NCBI RefSeq assembly: GCF_002266425.1
Contig: NZ_NPMN01000003.1
Location: forward strand, 124,001 to 188,000
From: Tissierella sp. P1
GTDB lineage: Bacteria > Bacillota > Clostridia > Tissierellales > Tissierellaceae
Reading direction: 5' to 3'
Length of the DNA: 64,000 nucleotides
Part shown: positions 55,375 through 64,000 of the stretch, piece after piece
Numbering within the stretch: the first letter of the stretch is position 1
How the letters are laid out: each line of letters begins with the position of its first letter
Notes under the pieces: model-generated
Seen by the model: the letters and a program-made list of their open reading frames with translations, nothing else
Told to the model about the DNA's origin: nothing
Databases searched by the model: none
Program-made: the position numbers and the translations under genes

Positions 55375-55839
55375 ATGGAAATATATATAGATAATAGGCA
55401 AGATAAAGTTGAAATTAGTGAAGAGATATCTGAAATAATACAGAAAGTAGTCAATGAAGTTTTAAGTTTTGAGAACAAGCCCTTAGATTGTGAAGTTAGC
55501 GTATCTTTTGTAGATAATCAAGAGATAAAAGAGTTAAATAGAGAGTATAGAGGAGTAGATAAAGATACAGATGTATTATCTTTTCCTATGGAGGATGAAT
55601 TTTTCACCGAGGGACCTATATTATTGGGAGATATAATTATATCTATGGAAAAAGCTTTAGAACAATCTGAGGATTTTGGACATTCCCTTTATAGAGAAAT
55701 AGCATATTTAACGGCTCATTCAATGTTTCATTTATTAGGATATGATCATATGGAAGATGAGGAAAAAAGCATAATGAGAGAAAAAGAAAAGCAAATAATG
55801 AAGAGATTGAAGATATTCAAAGACAATAAAGGAGATTAG
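55375..55839 (+). CDS. ybeY: rRNA maturation endoribonuclease YbeY
   Basis: A 154-aa metal-dependent RNase acting in 16S rRNA 3' end maturation and quality control. The zinc motif H-x3-H-x5-H is seen in HSMFHLLGYDH (about residues 113-123); DKDTDVLSFPM and LLGDIIISMEKA are also typical. Usual position after phoH and pgpH, before dgkA and era. Confidence 0.96.
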   Translation: MEIYIDNRQDKVEISEEISEIIQKVVNEVLSFENKPLDCEVSVSFVDNQEIKELNREYRGVDKDTDVLSFPMEDEFFTEGPILLGDIIISMEKALEQSEDFGHSLYREIAYLTAHSMFHLLGYDHMEDEEKSIMREKEKQIMKRLKIFKDNKGD

Positions 55840-55843
55840 TATA

Positions 55844-56548
55844 ATGAAGAAAAAGACTATCATTGATAGTTTTAACTATGCAGTATCAGGTATTATTATA
55901 GCATTAAAAACTGAAAAAAATATGAGGATACACTATATAATTGCTATTTTAGTCATAGCATTAAGTCTTTTTTTTGATTTTTCGAGGGCAGAATTTCTCC
56001 TATTACTATTTGCAATATCCTTAGTAGTTGTAGCAGAGATGGTTAATACTGCATTGGAAAGAGTAATAGACTTAATTACAGAAGATTATCATCCATTGGC
56101 ACGATTAGTAAAGGATGTAGCTGCTGGAGCAGTACTTATTGCAGCTATAAATTCTATAGTAGTAGGATATCTACTTTTTTTTGACAGATTAAGTTCATAC
56201 ACAGATCTATTACTATTTAAAATAAGAAGGTCAGATATTCATCTTACTTTTGTAGCTTTGTTATTTGTTATATTATTAACTATAGGATTAAAAGCAAAGT
56301 TTTATAGAGGAAGGGGGACTCATTTTCAAGGAGGAACAGTAAGTGGGCATGCAGCTGTATCATTTTGTATAGCTACCATAATAGCGTTTTTAGCACAAAA
56401 TATATTAGTTACAACCTTAACTTATGGTCTTGCTATTTTAGTAGGTGAAAGCAGGATAGAAGGTAAGATTCACACTTTTTTAGAAGTTTTATTAGGAGCT
56501 GCACTAGGAATATTAGTAGGAGTTTTAGTATTTCAAATCATAGGATAA
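55844..56548 (+). CDS. Diacylglycerol/undecaprenol kinase fused to PAP2 phosphatase domain
   Basis: A 234-aa fusion. Residues 1-120 are DgkA-like: SFNYAVSGIIIALKTEKNMR, then EMVNTALERVIDLITEDYHP, the active-site helix, and KDVAAGAVLIAAI. Residues 130-234 carry PAP2-like motifs (GTVSGHAAVSF; S-R-x-x-G-x-x-H-T-F-L-E-V-L-L-G). Kinase and lipid-phosphatase activities in one protein suggest a role in undecaprenyl phosphate recycling; this is inference. The first of the three canonical PAP2 motifs (K-x6-R-P) is not obvious. Confidence 0.88.
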   Translation: MKKKTIIDSFNYAVSGIIIALKTEKNMRIHYIIAILVIALSLFFDFSRAEFLLLLFAISLVVVAEMVNTALERVIDLITEDYHPLARLVKDVAAGAVLIAAINSIVVGYLLFFDRLSSYTDLLLFKIRRSDIHLTFVALLFVILLTIGLKAKFYRGRGTHFQGGTVSGHAAVSFCIATIIAFLAQNILVTTLTYGLAILVGESRIEGKIHTFLEVLLGAALGILVGVLVFQIIG

Positions 56549-56559
56549 GGAGGAAAAAA

Positions 56560-57606
56560 ATGAAATTTAAGATGAAAATTATTTTAATAGGAATTTTAAT
56601 AGCATTATTATCCAGTAGTTGTAAAAAGCAAAATGTTGAAGAACCGCCAGTAGTGGAAGAATCAGAGGATGTAGTAAAAGAAGATGAGGTTGTAGAAGAA
56701 GTACCAAAAAAAGAAGGAATCCCTTCACCTATTAGTGGAATATATGCAGAAGAGGTAAAGATAAATAGAAGACCAGTAGCAGTTATGTTTGATAATCATC
56801 ATGGTGCAAGATGGCAATCAGGACTAAAAGATGCAGAAATAGTATATGAATTTTTAGTAGAAGCTCCATATACTAGATATATGGGTATATATTTAATAAA
56901 TGATCCACAATCCATAGGACCAATTAGGTCAGCTAGGCCTTATTTTATAACATCATCTCTAGAATATGATGCTGTTTATGTTCATGTAGGTGGTAGTGAA
57001 CAGGCTAAATCAGATATAAGAACTCTAAAAATAGCTGATATTGATGGATTATCTAGCTCTAATAAAGTTTTCTTTAGAAAATCTCATAAAAAAGCTCCAC
57101 ATAATACTTATTCCAGTATGGAAGTCATAAGAGCAACACAGGAAGAAAGAAAATATAAATTAACTGGAGAGTATACTCCATTTAAATTCAGAGAAGATGA
57201 AGCTGACATAGAAGGTAGTATTGCTAATAAGATAATTATTAAATATATGAAAAATAATACCACTCAGTATAATTATGATGAAGAAAAGAAAATATATACT
57301 AGAGAAAAAGATGGTAAGCTGCATATAGATGAGATAGATGAAACTCCAATTGTAGCTAAGAATATAATAATTCAAGAAGCAAAGACTAAGGTATTAGATA
57401 AAGAAGGTAGGCTGGAAATTCAATTAGTAGGTGAAGGTCAAGGAAAATACATAACAAATGGAAAAGTTATGGATATAAAATGGGTAAAAAAATCAAGAAA
57501 TGATAAAACTTTATATTATAATTCAGTAGGAGAAGAAATAGTTTTAAATCCAGGAATCACATGGATTCAGGTAATCAATGCAAAAACTGAGACTATAATA
57601 GAATAA
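56560..57606 (+). CDS. DUF3048 domain lipoprotein (YerB-like)
   Basis: A 348-aa lipoprotein. The signal ends LLSSSC, giving lipid attachment at Cys21, followed by an acidic linker rich in Glu and Val. The DUF3048 core shows RPVAVMFDNHHGARWQSGL, AEIVYEFLVEAPYTRYMGIY and GPIRSARPYFI. The C-terminal part (YNSVGEEIVLNPGITWIQVI) is DUF3048_C. Function unknown. GGAGG precedes ATG 56560. Confidence 0.9.
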   Translation: MKFKMKIILIGILIALLSSSCKKQNVEEPPVVEESEDVVKEDEVVEEVPKKEGIPSPISGIYAEEVKINRRPVAVMFDNHHGARWQSGLKDAEIVYEFLVEAPYTRYMGIYLINDPQSIGPIRSARPYFITSSLEYDAVYVHVGGSEQAKSDIRTLKIADIDGLSSSNKVFFRKSHKKAPHNTYSSMEVIRATQEERKYKLTGEYTPFKFREDEADIEGSIANKIIIKYMKNNTTQYNYDEEKKIYTREKDGKLHIDEIDETPIVAKNIIIQEAKTKVLDKEGRLEIQLVGEGQGKYITNGKVMDIKWVKKSRNDKTLYYNSVGEEIVLNPGITWIQVINAKTETIIE

Positions 57607-57627
57607 TTGTTAAAAGGGAGGTATTTT

Positions 57628-58047
57628 GTGGATATAAAAGAATTAATAAAAAAAGCTTTAGAAGCTCAAAAAAAGGCTTATGTGCCATATTCTAATTTTC
57701 ATGTCGGGTCAGCATTACTTACAGAAAATGATGAAATATTTACTGGTTGTAATATAGAAATAGCATCCTACTCACCTACTTTATGTGCAGAGAGAACTGC
57801 TATCTTTAAGGCTATATCAGAAGGTCATAAAAAAATTAAAGCTATAGCAGTAGTTGGAGATGCTGATTTTACTTACCCTTGTGGAGTTTGTAGACAGGTA
57901 ATTAGAGAATTTGGCAAGGATGCTATAATAATTATAGCCAATTCAGAGGATGAATATAGAGAATATAAATTAGAAGAACTGCTACCACATAGTTTTGGAC
58001 CAGAGGATTTAGCAGAGGCAGATACTAGGAGTGAAAAAAATGTATAA
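57628..58047 (+). CDS. cdd: Cytidine deaminase
   Basis: Cdd deaminates cytidine and deoxycytidine in pyrimidine salvage. The 139-aa protein has the zinc motifs C-A-E (TLCAERTAIF) and P-C-x2-C (YPCGVCRQV), plus YVPYSNFHVGSALLT. GTG 57628 follows GGGAGG by 8 bases; the TTG upstream at 57607 is not supported. It overlaps era by 8 bases, the classic ybeY-dgkA-cdd-era order. Confidence 0.95.
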   Translation: MDIKELIKKALEAQKKAYVPYSNFHVGSALLTENDEIFTGCNIEIASYSPTLCAERTAIFKAISEGHKKIKAIAVVGDADFTYPCGVCRQVIREFGKDAIIIIANSEDEYREYKLEELLPHSFGPEDLAEADTRSEKNV

Positions 58048-58924
58048 ATCAGGATTTGTTGCAGTTATAGGAAGACCAAATGTTGGAAAGTCAACGTTAT
58101 TAAATCAAGTTATAGGAGAAAAAATATCTATAATATCAGATAAACCTCAGACTACAAGAAATAAGATCCAGCTTGTATATACTGAAGAAAATTGTCAGAT
58201 AATTTTCCTTGATACACCAGGGATACAAATGCCTAAAAACAAACTTGGTGAATATATGCTAAAAGTATCCAAGAGTACTTTAGAAGAAGTAGATGTTGTT
58301 ACATTTATGATAGACGATAGTATGGAAATTGGACCTATGGATAACTTAATAATAGAAGATTTAAAAAAAGTATCTACTCCAATAGTACTATTAATAAATA
58401 AAACTGATAAGCTAAGTGAAGGCCAGATATTAGAGTTAATAGATAAATATAGGAAAATGGAAATGTTTGAAGAAATAATACCTATATCTGCAATGAATAA
58501 TACTAATATAGACAGATATATAGAAGCATTGAAAAATAAGCTGCCAGAAGGTCCTCAGTATTTTCCAGAAGATATGATAACGGATCAACCTGAAAGATTT
58601 GTTATTGCTGAAATTATAAGAGAAAAAGCTCTTTTAAATTTAGAAGAAGAAGTGCCTCATGGAATTTATGTAGAAATAGATGGAGTCAAAGAGAGAGAAA
58701 ATAAAAATATTATAGATGTATTTGCAAATATTTATTGCGAGAAGGAATCTCATAAAGGTATAGTAATAGGAAAAAATGGAGCTAAATTAAAAGAAATTGG
58801 TCAAAATGCAAGAATGGATATAGAAGCACTTTTAGGTAGCAGAGTAAATCTTCAACTTTGGGTAAAGGTAGAAAAAAATTGGAGAGAAAGAGATAACAAG
58901 GTAAAATACTTTGGTTATAAATAA
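58040..58924 (+). CDS. era: GTPase Era
   Basis: Era is an essential GTPase that binds the 3' end of 16S rRNA. The 294-aa protein has G1 GRPNVGKST, switch SDKPQTTRNKI, G3 DTPGIQ, G4 NKTD and a C-terminal KH domain (KGIVIGKNGAKLKEIGQNAR). ATG 58040 is used, with AGGAG at 58030-58034; the GTG at 58031 overlaps that site. Confidence 0.97.
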   Translation: MYKSGFVAVIGRPNVGKSTLLNQVIGEKISIISDKPQTTRNKIQLVYTEENCQIIFLDTPGIQMPKNKLGEYMLKVSKSTLEEVDVVTFMIDDSMEIGPMDNLIIEDLKKVSTPIVLLINKTDKLSEGQILELIDKYRKMEMFEEIIPISAMNNTNIDRYIEALKNKLPEGPQYFPEDMITDQPERFVIAEIIREKALLNLEEEVPHGIYVEIDGVKERENKNIIDVFANIYCEKESHKGIVIGKNGAKLKEIGQNARMDIEALLGSRVNLQLWVKVEKNWRERDNKVKYFGYK

Positions 58925-58937
58925 TTAGGGGAATTTT

Positions 58938-59678
58938 ATGTTAAAAACAGAAGGAGTAGTACTGAAGGAACTAAGATATAGAGACACATCCAAGATCCTT
59001 AGTGTATATACAAAAAAATATGGAAAGATAGCAGTGATGGCAAGGGGAGCTTATAGACCTAAATCTCAGATTATAGCCAATACTCAGCCTTTTTCATATA
59101 ATGAATATCAGTTATATAGGGGTAAAAATTTTTTCTACCTTAATCAAGGAGATATAATAGATTCCTTTTATTCCATAAGGGAGAGAATAGAGAGAGTCAC
59201 CTATGGATATTATATGCTTGAGTTAATTGATAAATCAATACCAGAGGAACAAGAGAATGAAAAGCTTTTCAACCTTTTAATAAAAGGTTTAACAGTCTTA
59301 TCTTCTTTAGAGAATGATTATTTAAAATTTATCGTAGCTTATGAACTTAAATTTATATCCTTCTTAGGATATAAACCTTATTTGGATAAATGTGTTCTAT
59401 GCGGTTCTTTTAATAAAAATAACATCAAATTTAGTATTTATGAGGGTGGAATAATCTGTGATAATTGCTTTGTTACAGATCCATTTAGCATACAAGTGAA
59501 TAAGGAAATATATGAGGGTATGTGTGGACTTTTATATACATCACTGGAAAAAATATCTGACGTTATTATTTCCAATGATTCCCTTTATAAAATACATGAG
59601 ATGATAGTAGAATATATATTGTATAATATAGATAGAAAAAAATTTAATAGTTTAAATCTAATTAAATCATTACAATAA
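58938..59678 (+). CDS. recO: DNA repair protein RecO
   Basis: RecO loads RecA in the RecFOR pathway. The 246-aa protein has the OB-fold start (TEGVVLKELRYRDTSKILSVYTK), a middle helical part and a four-Cys zinc site (C-V-L-C-G-S-F and C-D-N-C). AGGGGA precedes ATG 58938. Directly downstream of era, as usual. The C-terminus is a little short but has no frame break. Confidence 0.95.
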   Translation: MLKTEGVVLKELRYRDTSKILSVYTKKYGKIAVMARGAYRPKSQIIANTQPFSYNEYQLYRGKNFFYLNQGDIIDSFYSIRERIERVTYGYYMLELIDKSIPEEQENEKLFNLLIKGLTVLSSLENDYLKFIVAYELKFISFLGYKPYLDKCVLCGSFNKNNIKFSIYEGGIICDNCFVTDPFSIQVNKEIYEGMCGLLYTSLEKISDVIISNDSLYKIHEMIVEYILYNIDRKKFNSLNLIKSLQ

Positions 59679-59736
59679 TTATCCTTTAAAATAGCTGTTT
59701 CTTTATAGTAACAGTATATTTTAGAATACTATATAC

Positions 59737-59765
59737 TTGACAACAAAATCAATTTTTGCTAAATT
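59737..59765 (+). promoter_or_regulatory. Promoter of glyQS
   Basis: TTGACA (59737-59742), 17-base spacer, TAAATT (59760-59765), just ahead of the T-box leader. Confidence 0.7.
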
Positions 59766-59784
59766 AATAATCATACAAAATGCA

Positions 59785-59981
59785 TTACTATACGATGAGG
59801 AAGAAAATATCGATTGTAATTATTTAAGAGAGTCTAGAATGGTGGGAGCTGGACATAATTACTATTGACGAAAGGCACTTCGGAGTATACTTTATTAAGT
59901 GGATACTCTTCAGGGAGTATTAAATAGGGTGGAACCGCGGAAGTTAACCTTTCGTCCCTATGTGGGATGTAAGGTTTTTTT
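59785..59981 (+). promoter_or_regulatory. T-box leader, specifier GGC (glycine)
   Basis: The specifier region GAAA-GGC-ACTTCGGAGT (GGC at 59874-59876), the canonical T-box AGGGTGGAACCGCGG (59926-59940) and a terminator identify a glycyl T-box. It is of the short type typical for glyQS, with a simple structure between stem I and the antiterminator. Uncharged tRNA-Gly should relieve termination. Confidence 0.95.
59946..59981 (+). terminator. Terminator of the glycyl T-box
   Basis: AACCTT-TC-GTCCC (59946-59958) pairs with GGGAT-GT-AAGGTT (59964-59976), followed by a T run. The left arm also pairs with the T-box for antitermination. Confidence 0.88.
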
Positions 59982-60016
59982 GTTGCCACTAATCGTAAAA
60001 ATAAGGAGGTTTTTAT

Positions 60017-60904
60017 ATGTATTTTCAGGATTTAATGCTGAAATTACTAGACTACTGGGGAAATAAAGGATGTATAATATTAGAACCTTATGATGTAGAA
60101 AAAGGTGCGGGAACAATGAGTCCTCATACCTTTTTAAGGTCCCTTGGACCAGAACCGTGGAAAGTAGTATATGTGGAGCCTTCCAGAAGACCAGCAGATG
60201 CTAGATATGGTGAGAATCCAAATAGAGTCTATCAGCATCACCAGCTTCAAGTTATACTTAAACCATCGCCAGAAGAAGTCCAAGAGATGTACTTAGATAG
60301 TTTAAGGGTAATAGGTATTGATCCGCTTAAGCATGATATTAGATTTGTTGAGGATAATTGGGAAGCTCCAACTTTAGGAGCCTGGGGGCTAGGATGGGAA
60401 GTATGGTTAGATGGAATGGAAGTTACTCAATTCACATACTTTCAACAAGTGGGTGGTATTAACTGTGAACTGGAATCAGCAGAATTAACCTACGGTCTAG
60501 AAAGAATAGCTATGTATTTACAAGATGTAGACAATATATTTGATATAAAGTGGAATAAAGATTTTACCTATGGAGATATTTTCAATAAAGCTGAATATGA
60601 ACATTCAGTATATAGCTTTGAAAAAGCGGATATTGAAACTCTAAAAGGGTTATTTAATACTTATGAAGAAGAAGTAAAAAAGATACTAGACGACGGTCTT
60701 GTATTGCCAAGCTACGATTATGTCCTTAAATGTTCCCATACATTTAATGTATTAGATGCAAGAGGAGCCATATCTGTATCAGAGAGAACAAATTATATAG
60801 GAAGAGTAAGAAATCTAGCAAGGATAGTTGCAGCAAGGTATATTGAGCAAAGAAAAGAAATGGATTATCCTCTATTAAAGAAGGAGGGTCATGATAATGA
60901 GTAA
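60017..60904 (+). CDS. glyQ: Glycyl-tRNA synthetase alpha subunit
   Basis: A 295-aa class II synthetase subunit holding the catalytic core of the bacterial alpha2beta2 GlyRS. Characteristic blocks: [49 protein letters not shown] and the C-terminal [22 protein letters not shown] precedes the ATG. Overlaps glyS by 8 bases. Confidence 0.98.
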   Translation: MYFQDLMLKLLDYWGNKGCIILEPYDVEKGAGTMSPHTFLRSLGPEPWKVVYVEPSRRPADARYGENPNRVYQHHQLQVILKPSPEEVQEMYLDSLRVIGIDPLKHDIRFVEDNWEAPTLGAWGLGWEVWLDGMEVTQFTYFQQVGGINCELESAELTYGLERIAMYLQDVDNIFDIKWNKDFTYGDIFNKAEYEHSVYSFEKADIETLKGLFNTYEEEVKKILDDGLVLPSYDYVLKCSHTFNVLDARGAISVSERTNYIGRVRNLARIVAARYIEQRKEMDYPLLKKEGHDNE

Positions 60905-62975
60905 GAACTATTTGCTAGAAATAGGTGTTGAAGAACTCCCAGCAAGATTTGTTGGAGATGCTTTAGAACAATTACAAACTAATACTTCAGACTTCCTTAA
61001 GGAAGAAAGAATAAACTATAATAGCATGAAAGTTTATTCCACACCAAGAAGATTAGCATTGATAGTTGAGGGATTAGAAGATAAGCAGGAAGATTTAAAA
61101 GAAACAGTAAAAGGGCCAGCTAAAAAAATAGCATTTGACTCTGATGGAAATCCGACAAAAGCATTGTTAGGATTTATGAGGGGTCAAAACATAGATATAG
61201 CATCTATTTATGTGGAAGATCATAATGGAGTAGAATATGTTTATGCGGATGTTGTTAAAGAGGGTAAGGAAATAGAAGAAATATTAAAAGAAAATATACC
61301 TAATATAATTAAGTCTATTAATTTTCCTAAGTCTATGAGGTGGGGGGGCAAAAATATAAGGTTTGCTAGACCAATTAGATGGTTAGTTTCATTATTAGAT
61401 GATGAAATCGTATCTTTTGATTTAGAAGGCATAGAAGCCTCCAATATTACAAAAGGTCATAGATTTTTAGGCAGTAATAGAATAGAGTTAAATAATGTTA
61501 ATGAATATGTTGAAGCTCTGAGGAAAAACTTTGTCATAGTAGATCAAGAGGAAAGAAAAGATATTATTAAATATGGATCTGAAAGATTGGCAAAGGAAAA
61601 AGGCGGTAACTTGCAACAAGATGAAAATCTATTAGATGAGGTAACTAATATAGTAGAGTATCCTACACCGATGATAGGTAGAATAAAAGAAGAATATTTA
61701 TCTTTACCAGCAGATGTAGTTATAACTCCTATGAAAGAGCACCTAAGATTTTTTCCTGTGTTAGATGATAAGAAAAGACTGCTACCTTATTTTATTACAG
61801 TAAGAAATGGAAATGATGATTTTATAGAAACTGTTATAAAAGGAAATGAAAAGGTACTCGGTGCTAGACTAGAGGATGCTAGATTTTTCTACATGGATGA
61901 TGTAAAAAGACCATTGGAGTCTTATGTAGAGGACCTTCAAAGAATAGTATTTCAGGAAAAACTAGGAACTTTATATGACAAGACTAAGAGAGTGCAAAAC
62001 CTAGGAATAAAGATAGGAGAGTATCTAGAAGTCGGAGAAGAAACTGAAAGAAATATAGAAAGAGCAGGGTATTTATCTAAGGCAGATTTAGTTACAAAAA
62101 TGGTAAGTGAATTTACAGAACTTCAAGGAAAAATGGGTATGGAATATGCGAAATGTTCAGAAGAAAATGAAATAGTTAGTTTAGCTATTTTTGAACAATA
62201 TCTGCCTAGATTTGCTGGAGATGAACTTCCAACAACTACTGCTGGTTCAGTTCTTAGTATAGCAGATAAGATGGATACTATTTCTGGATTATTTGCCATA
62301 GGTATACATCCAACAGGTTCTCAAGATCCTTTTGGCCTAAGAAGACAAGCGTTAGGGATTATAAATATAATATTGGATAAAAAACTAAACTTATCTATAA
62401 ATGAATTGGTAGAAACAGCCCTTTATTTTTACGTAGAAGTAAATGGATTGGCCTTTGATTATAACAAGGTTAAAGATGAAATAATTGAATTCTTCAGTGG
62501 AAGAATAAGAAATATGTTTATGGACATGGGCATTAGATATGATATAGTAGAAGCAGTAATTAGTACAAATACTGATGATATTTATGATATGAAAATAAGG
62601 GCTAATAAATTAAATGAATGGTTAAAGAAAGAAGGTTTATCAGAGATATTATCAGCATTTAATAGAGTTGCAAACCTAGCAGAAAAAGCTATATCTGATG
62701 AAGTTCAAAGAGATTTGCTTACAGAAGAGGAGATAGAATTATATGAAAGCTTCAACAATGTAGAAGAAAAGATAAATAGTTCGATTGATAAGAAAGAATA
62801 TGATAAGGCATTAGATCAATTAGTAGTATTAAAAGAACCGATCGATAAATTCTTTGATAAAGTTATGGTAATGGTAGATGATGAAAAGATAAGAAATAAT
62901 AGACTAGGTTTATTAAAGAAAATATACGATACTATGTTGCAAATTTGCGACTTATCAAAGATAGTTAATAAATAG
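60897..62975 (+). CDS. glyS: Glycyl-tRNA synthetase beta subunit
   Basis: The 692-aa beta subunit binds tRNA-Gly. It opens [16 protein letters not shown] and contains [26 protein letters not shown] and [12 protein letters not shown]; the C-terminal part is the DALR-type anticodon domain. ATG 60897 is chosen, 8 bases after AAGGAGGG, over ATG 60891. Normal length. Confidence 0.98.
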   Translation: MSKNYLLEIGVEELPARFVGDALEQLQTNTSDFLKEERINYNSMKVYSTPRRLALIVEGLEDKQEDLKETVKGPAKKIAFDSDGNPTKALLGFMRGQNIDIASIYVEDHNGVEYVYADVVKEGKEIEEILKENIPNIIKSINFPKSMRWGGKNIRFARPIRWLVSLLDDEIVSFDLEGIEASNITKGHRFLGSNRIELNNVNEYVEALRKNFVIVDQEERKDIIKYGSERLAKEKGGNLQQDENLLDEVTNIVEYPTPMIGRIKEEYLSLPADVVITPMKEHLRFFPVLDDKKRLLPYFITVRNGNDDFIETVIKGNEKVLGARLEDARFFYMDDVKRPLESYVEDLQRIVFQEKLGTLYDKTKRVQNLGIKIGEYLEVGEETERNIERAGYLSKADLVTKMVSEFTELQGKMGMEYAKCSEENEIVSLAIFEQYLPRFAGDELPTTTAGSVLSIADKMDTISGLFAIGIHPTGSQDPFGLRRQALGIINIILDKKLNLSINELVETALYFYVEVNGLAFDYNKVKDEIIEFFSGRIRNMFMDMGIRYDIVEAVISTNTDDIYDMKIRANKLNEWLKKEGLSEILSAFNRVANLAEKAISDEVQRDLLTEEEIELYESFNNVEEKINSSIDKKEYDKALDQLVVLKEPIDKFFDKVMVMVDDEKIRNNRLGLLKKIYDTMLQICDLSKIVNK

Positions 62976-63024
62976 TCCACTACTTACAAAACTGAAGTAG
63001 CAGGGATATTGGGGGGAGATCACT

Positions 63025-63645
63025 ATTCAACTAAATGAAAGACAAGAAAAAATAGTAGATATAGTTAAAAGGAGTCAACCAATTACATCTGAAGCCATTG
63101 CAAGTGAACTGAAACTTACAAGATCAACCCTGCGACCAGATTTGGCCATCTTGACTATGTCTGGAATATTAGATGCAAGACCAAAGGTTGGATATTTTTA
63201 CACAGGAAAAACTAGCCTATCTTATATTTCTGAAAAGATAAAAAACATAAAAGTATCTGATGTAAAATCTGTTCCTATAGTAGTAGATGAATCTACAAGT
63301 CTCTATGATGCAATAGTGCTAATGTTTTTAGAGGATGTAGGATCTATATATGTAACTTCTAAGGGTTTTTTATCGGGTGTCGTATCGAGAAAAGACTTTC
63401 TTAGAAATGCTATGGGGGGCATGGATTTAAATAAGGTTCCTATAGGGATGATTATGACAAGGATGCCTAATATTGTGTATGTAGATTTAGAAGACAGTGT
63501 TTTAAATGCTGCAGTGAAATTAATAGACCATGAAATAGATAGCTTGCCTGTAGTGGAAGAAGATGAAAAAAACTATAAAGTAGTTGGCAGAATAACAAAA
63601 ACAACAATAACAAGGTTATTTGTAGAATTAGGTAAAAATGATTAA
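63025..63645 (+). CDS. CcpN-like regulator (HTH plus two CBS domains) with probable ATT start
   Basis: A 206-aa repressor-type protein related to Bacillus CcpN, which controls gluconeogenic genes. The N-terminal HTH reads QLNERQEKIVDIVKRSQPIT and LTRSTLRPDLAILTMSGILD; two CBS domains follow (SLYDAIVLMFLEDVGSIYVT; DSVLNAAVKLIDHEIDSLPV). In-frame sequence runs back to the GGGGGGAG site (63011-63018), and the only codon at proper spacing is ATT 63025. Starting at TTG 63142 would delete the HTH. It precedes the PPDK regulator, matching the ccpN-yqfL pair in Bacillus. Confidence 0.88.
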   Translation: MQLNERQEKIVDIVKRSQPITSEAIASELKLTRSTLRPDLAILTMSGILDARPKVGYFYTGKTSLSYISEKIKNIKVSDVKSVPIVVDESTSLYDAIVLMFLEDVGSIYVTSKGFLSGVVSRKDFLRNAMGGMDLNKVPIGMIMTRMPNIVYVDLEDSVLNAAVKLIDHEIDSLPVVEEDEKNYKVVGRITKTTITRLFVELGKND

Positions 63646-63658
63646 AGGGGGTAAGATT

Positions 63659-64000
63659 ATGGACAAAAGCTTAACAATTTATGTACTATCAGATTCCATA
63701 GGGGAAACGGGAGAATTGTTATCTCGTGCAGCTTTAAGTCAATTTAATTCAGGAAGATATGAAGTAAGAAGATTCCCCTTTATTACAGCTGAAGACCAGA
63801 TAAATGAGATATTTGAAGAGGCCAAAAATGAACCGAGTGTTGTAATTTATACTATAGTAATAGAAAAATTAAAAAACTTTATAAGTGCCAAGGGACAAGA
63901 ATTTAATATTCCAACGGTGGACTTGATGACACCAGCTTTAAATGCAATTGAATCAGTTCTTGAATATCAGCCTAAAAGAGAGTCAGGGTTAATTAGAAGA
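63659..64000 (+). CDS. Pyruvate, phosphate dikinase regulatory protein (partial)
   Basis: The first 114 residues of a DUF299 kinase/pyrophosphorylase, cut by the window edge. The start DKSLTIYVLSDSIGETGE, then RRFPFITAEDQI and PTVDLMTPALNAIE, matches the family that switches PPDK (or PEP synthase) on and off by ADP-dependent phosphorylation. The P-loop expected later lies beyond the window. AAGGGGG precedes ATG 63659. Pairing with a CcpN-like gene suggests control of PEP/pyruvate flux. Confidence 0.92.
   Translation, partial: MDKSLTIYVLSDSIGETGELLSRAALSQFNSGRYEVRRFPFITAEDQINEIFEEAKNEPSVVIYTIVIEKLKNFISAKGQEFNIPTVDLMTPALNAIESVLEYQPKRESGLIRR

Noticed and set aside
1..64000. CRISPR array, rRNA genes, intact insertion sequences or prophage
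   Set aside because: No regularly spaced direct repeats, no rRNA-like sequence, and no transposase or structural phage genes were recognised. tRNA-Sec is the only tRNA found.

Overview
The window is a 64-kb stretch of AT-rich (about 30% GC by eye) low-GC Gram-positive chromosome. Most genes lie on the + strand and have strong AGGAGG-type ribosome binding sites; TTG starts are common. Sporulation genes (gpr, spoIIP, yqfC, yqfD), an N-terminally extended L27 with its Prp protease, CIRCE/HrcA control and two T-box leaders point to an anaerobic endospore-forming Clostridia/Tissierellia-type bacterium. It uses selenocysteine: selD (itself with an in-frame Sec UGA), selA, selB and tRNA-Sec lie together. 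Family names rest on recognised motifs and gene order; no database search was possible.

Layout. 1-5.4 kb: apbE, a small membrane protein, two radical-SAM-associated genes and an RNase E/G homologue. 5.4-10.7 kb: L21 leader-rplU-prp-rpmA, then obgE-yhbY-nadD-yqeK-rsfS-ridA. 10.7-14.4 kb: a T-box whose specifier reads as Cys in front of a TcyP-type cystine symporter, then a D,D-carboxypeptidase on the minus strand. 14.5-20.5 kb: comEA, selDAB, an orphan response regulator and tRNA-Sec. 20.5-25.3 kb: accessory stretch with a decayed tyrosine recombinase beside tRNA-Sec, two GNAT acetyltransferases, a lipoprotein, a twin-P-loop ATPase and an AlaX-type editing protein. 25.4-32.5 kb: comEC-holA, rpsT, gpr-spoIIP-lepB. 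32.7-42.6 kb: lepA-hemW, then CIRCE-hrcA-grpE-dnaK-dnaJ-prmA-rsmE. 42.6-45.0 kb: second accessory stretch (wHTH remnant, 63-aa membrane protein, HEXXH protein, DUF3888 protein), separating rsmE from mtaB. 45.3-47.8 kb: mtaB-HIT-rpsU-yqeY. 48-59.7 kb: nfeD-floA, then yqfC-yqfD-phoH-pgpH-ybeY-dgkA/PAP2-DUF3048-cdd-era-recO. 59.7-64 kb: Gly T-box-glyQS, a CcpN-like regulator with a probable ATT start, and the start of a PPDK regulatory protein.

Two points stand out. First, five housekeeping genes (obgE, selB, prmA, yqeY, phoH) and probably two accessory ones are each broken by exactly one missing base, always repairable by lengthening a short homopolymer. This looks like consensus error rather than decay. 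Second, there are dispersed repeats no gene explains: a roughly 110-125-bp element in three intergenic copies (32.5, 34.6 and 40.7 kb), each abutting a terminator and ending in two conserved hairpins, and a roughly 45-bp palindromic element at 21.5 and 43.3 kb with half-copies that bracket the accessory genes.
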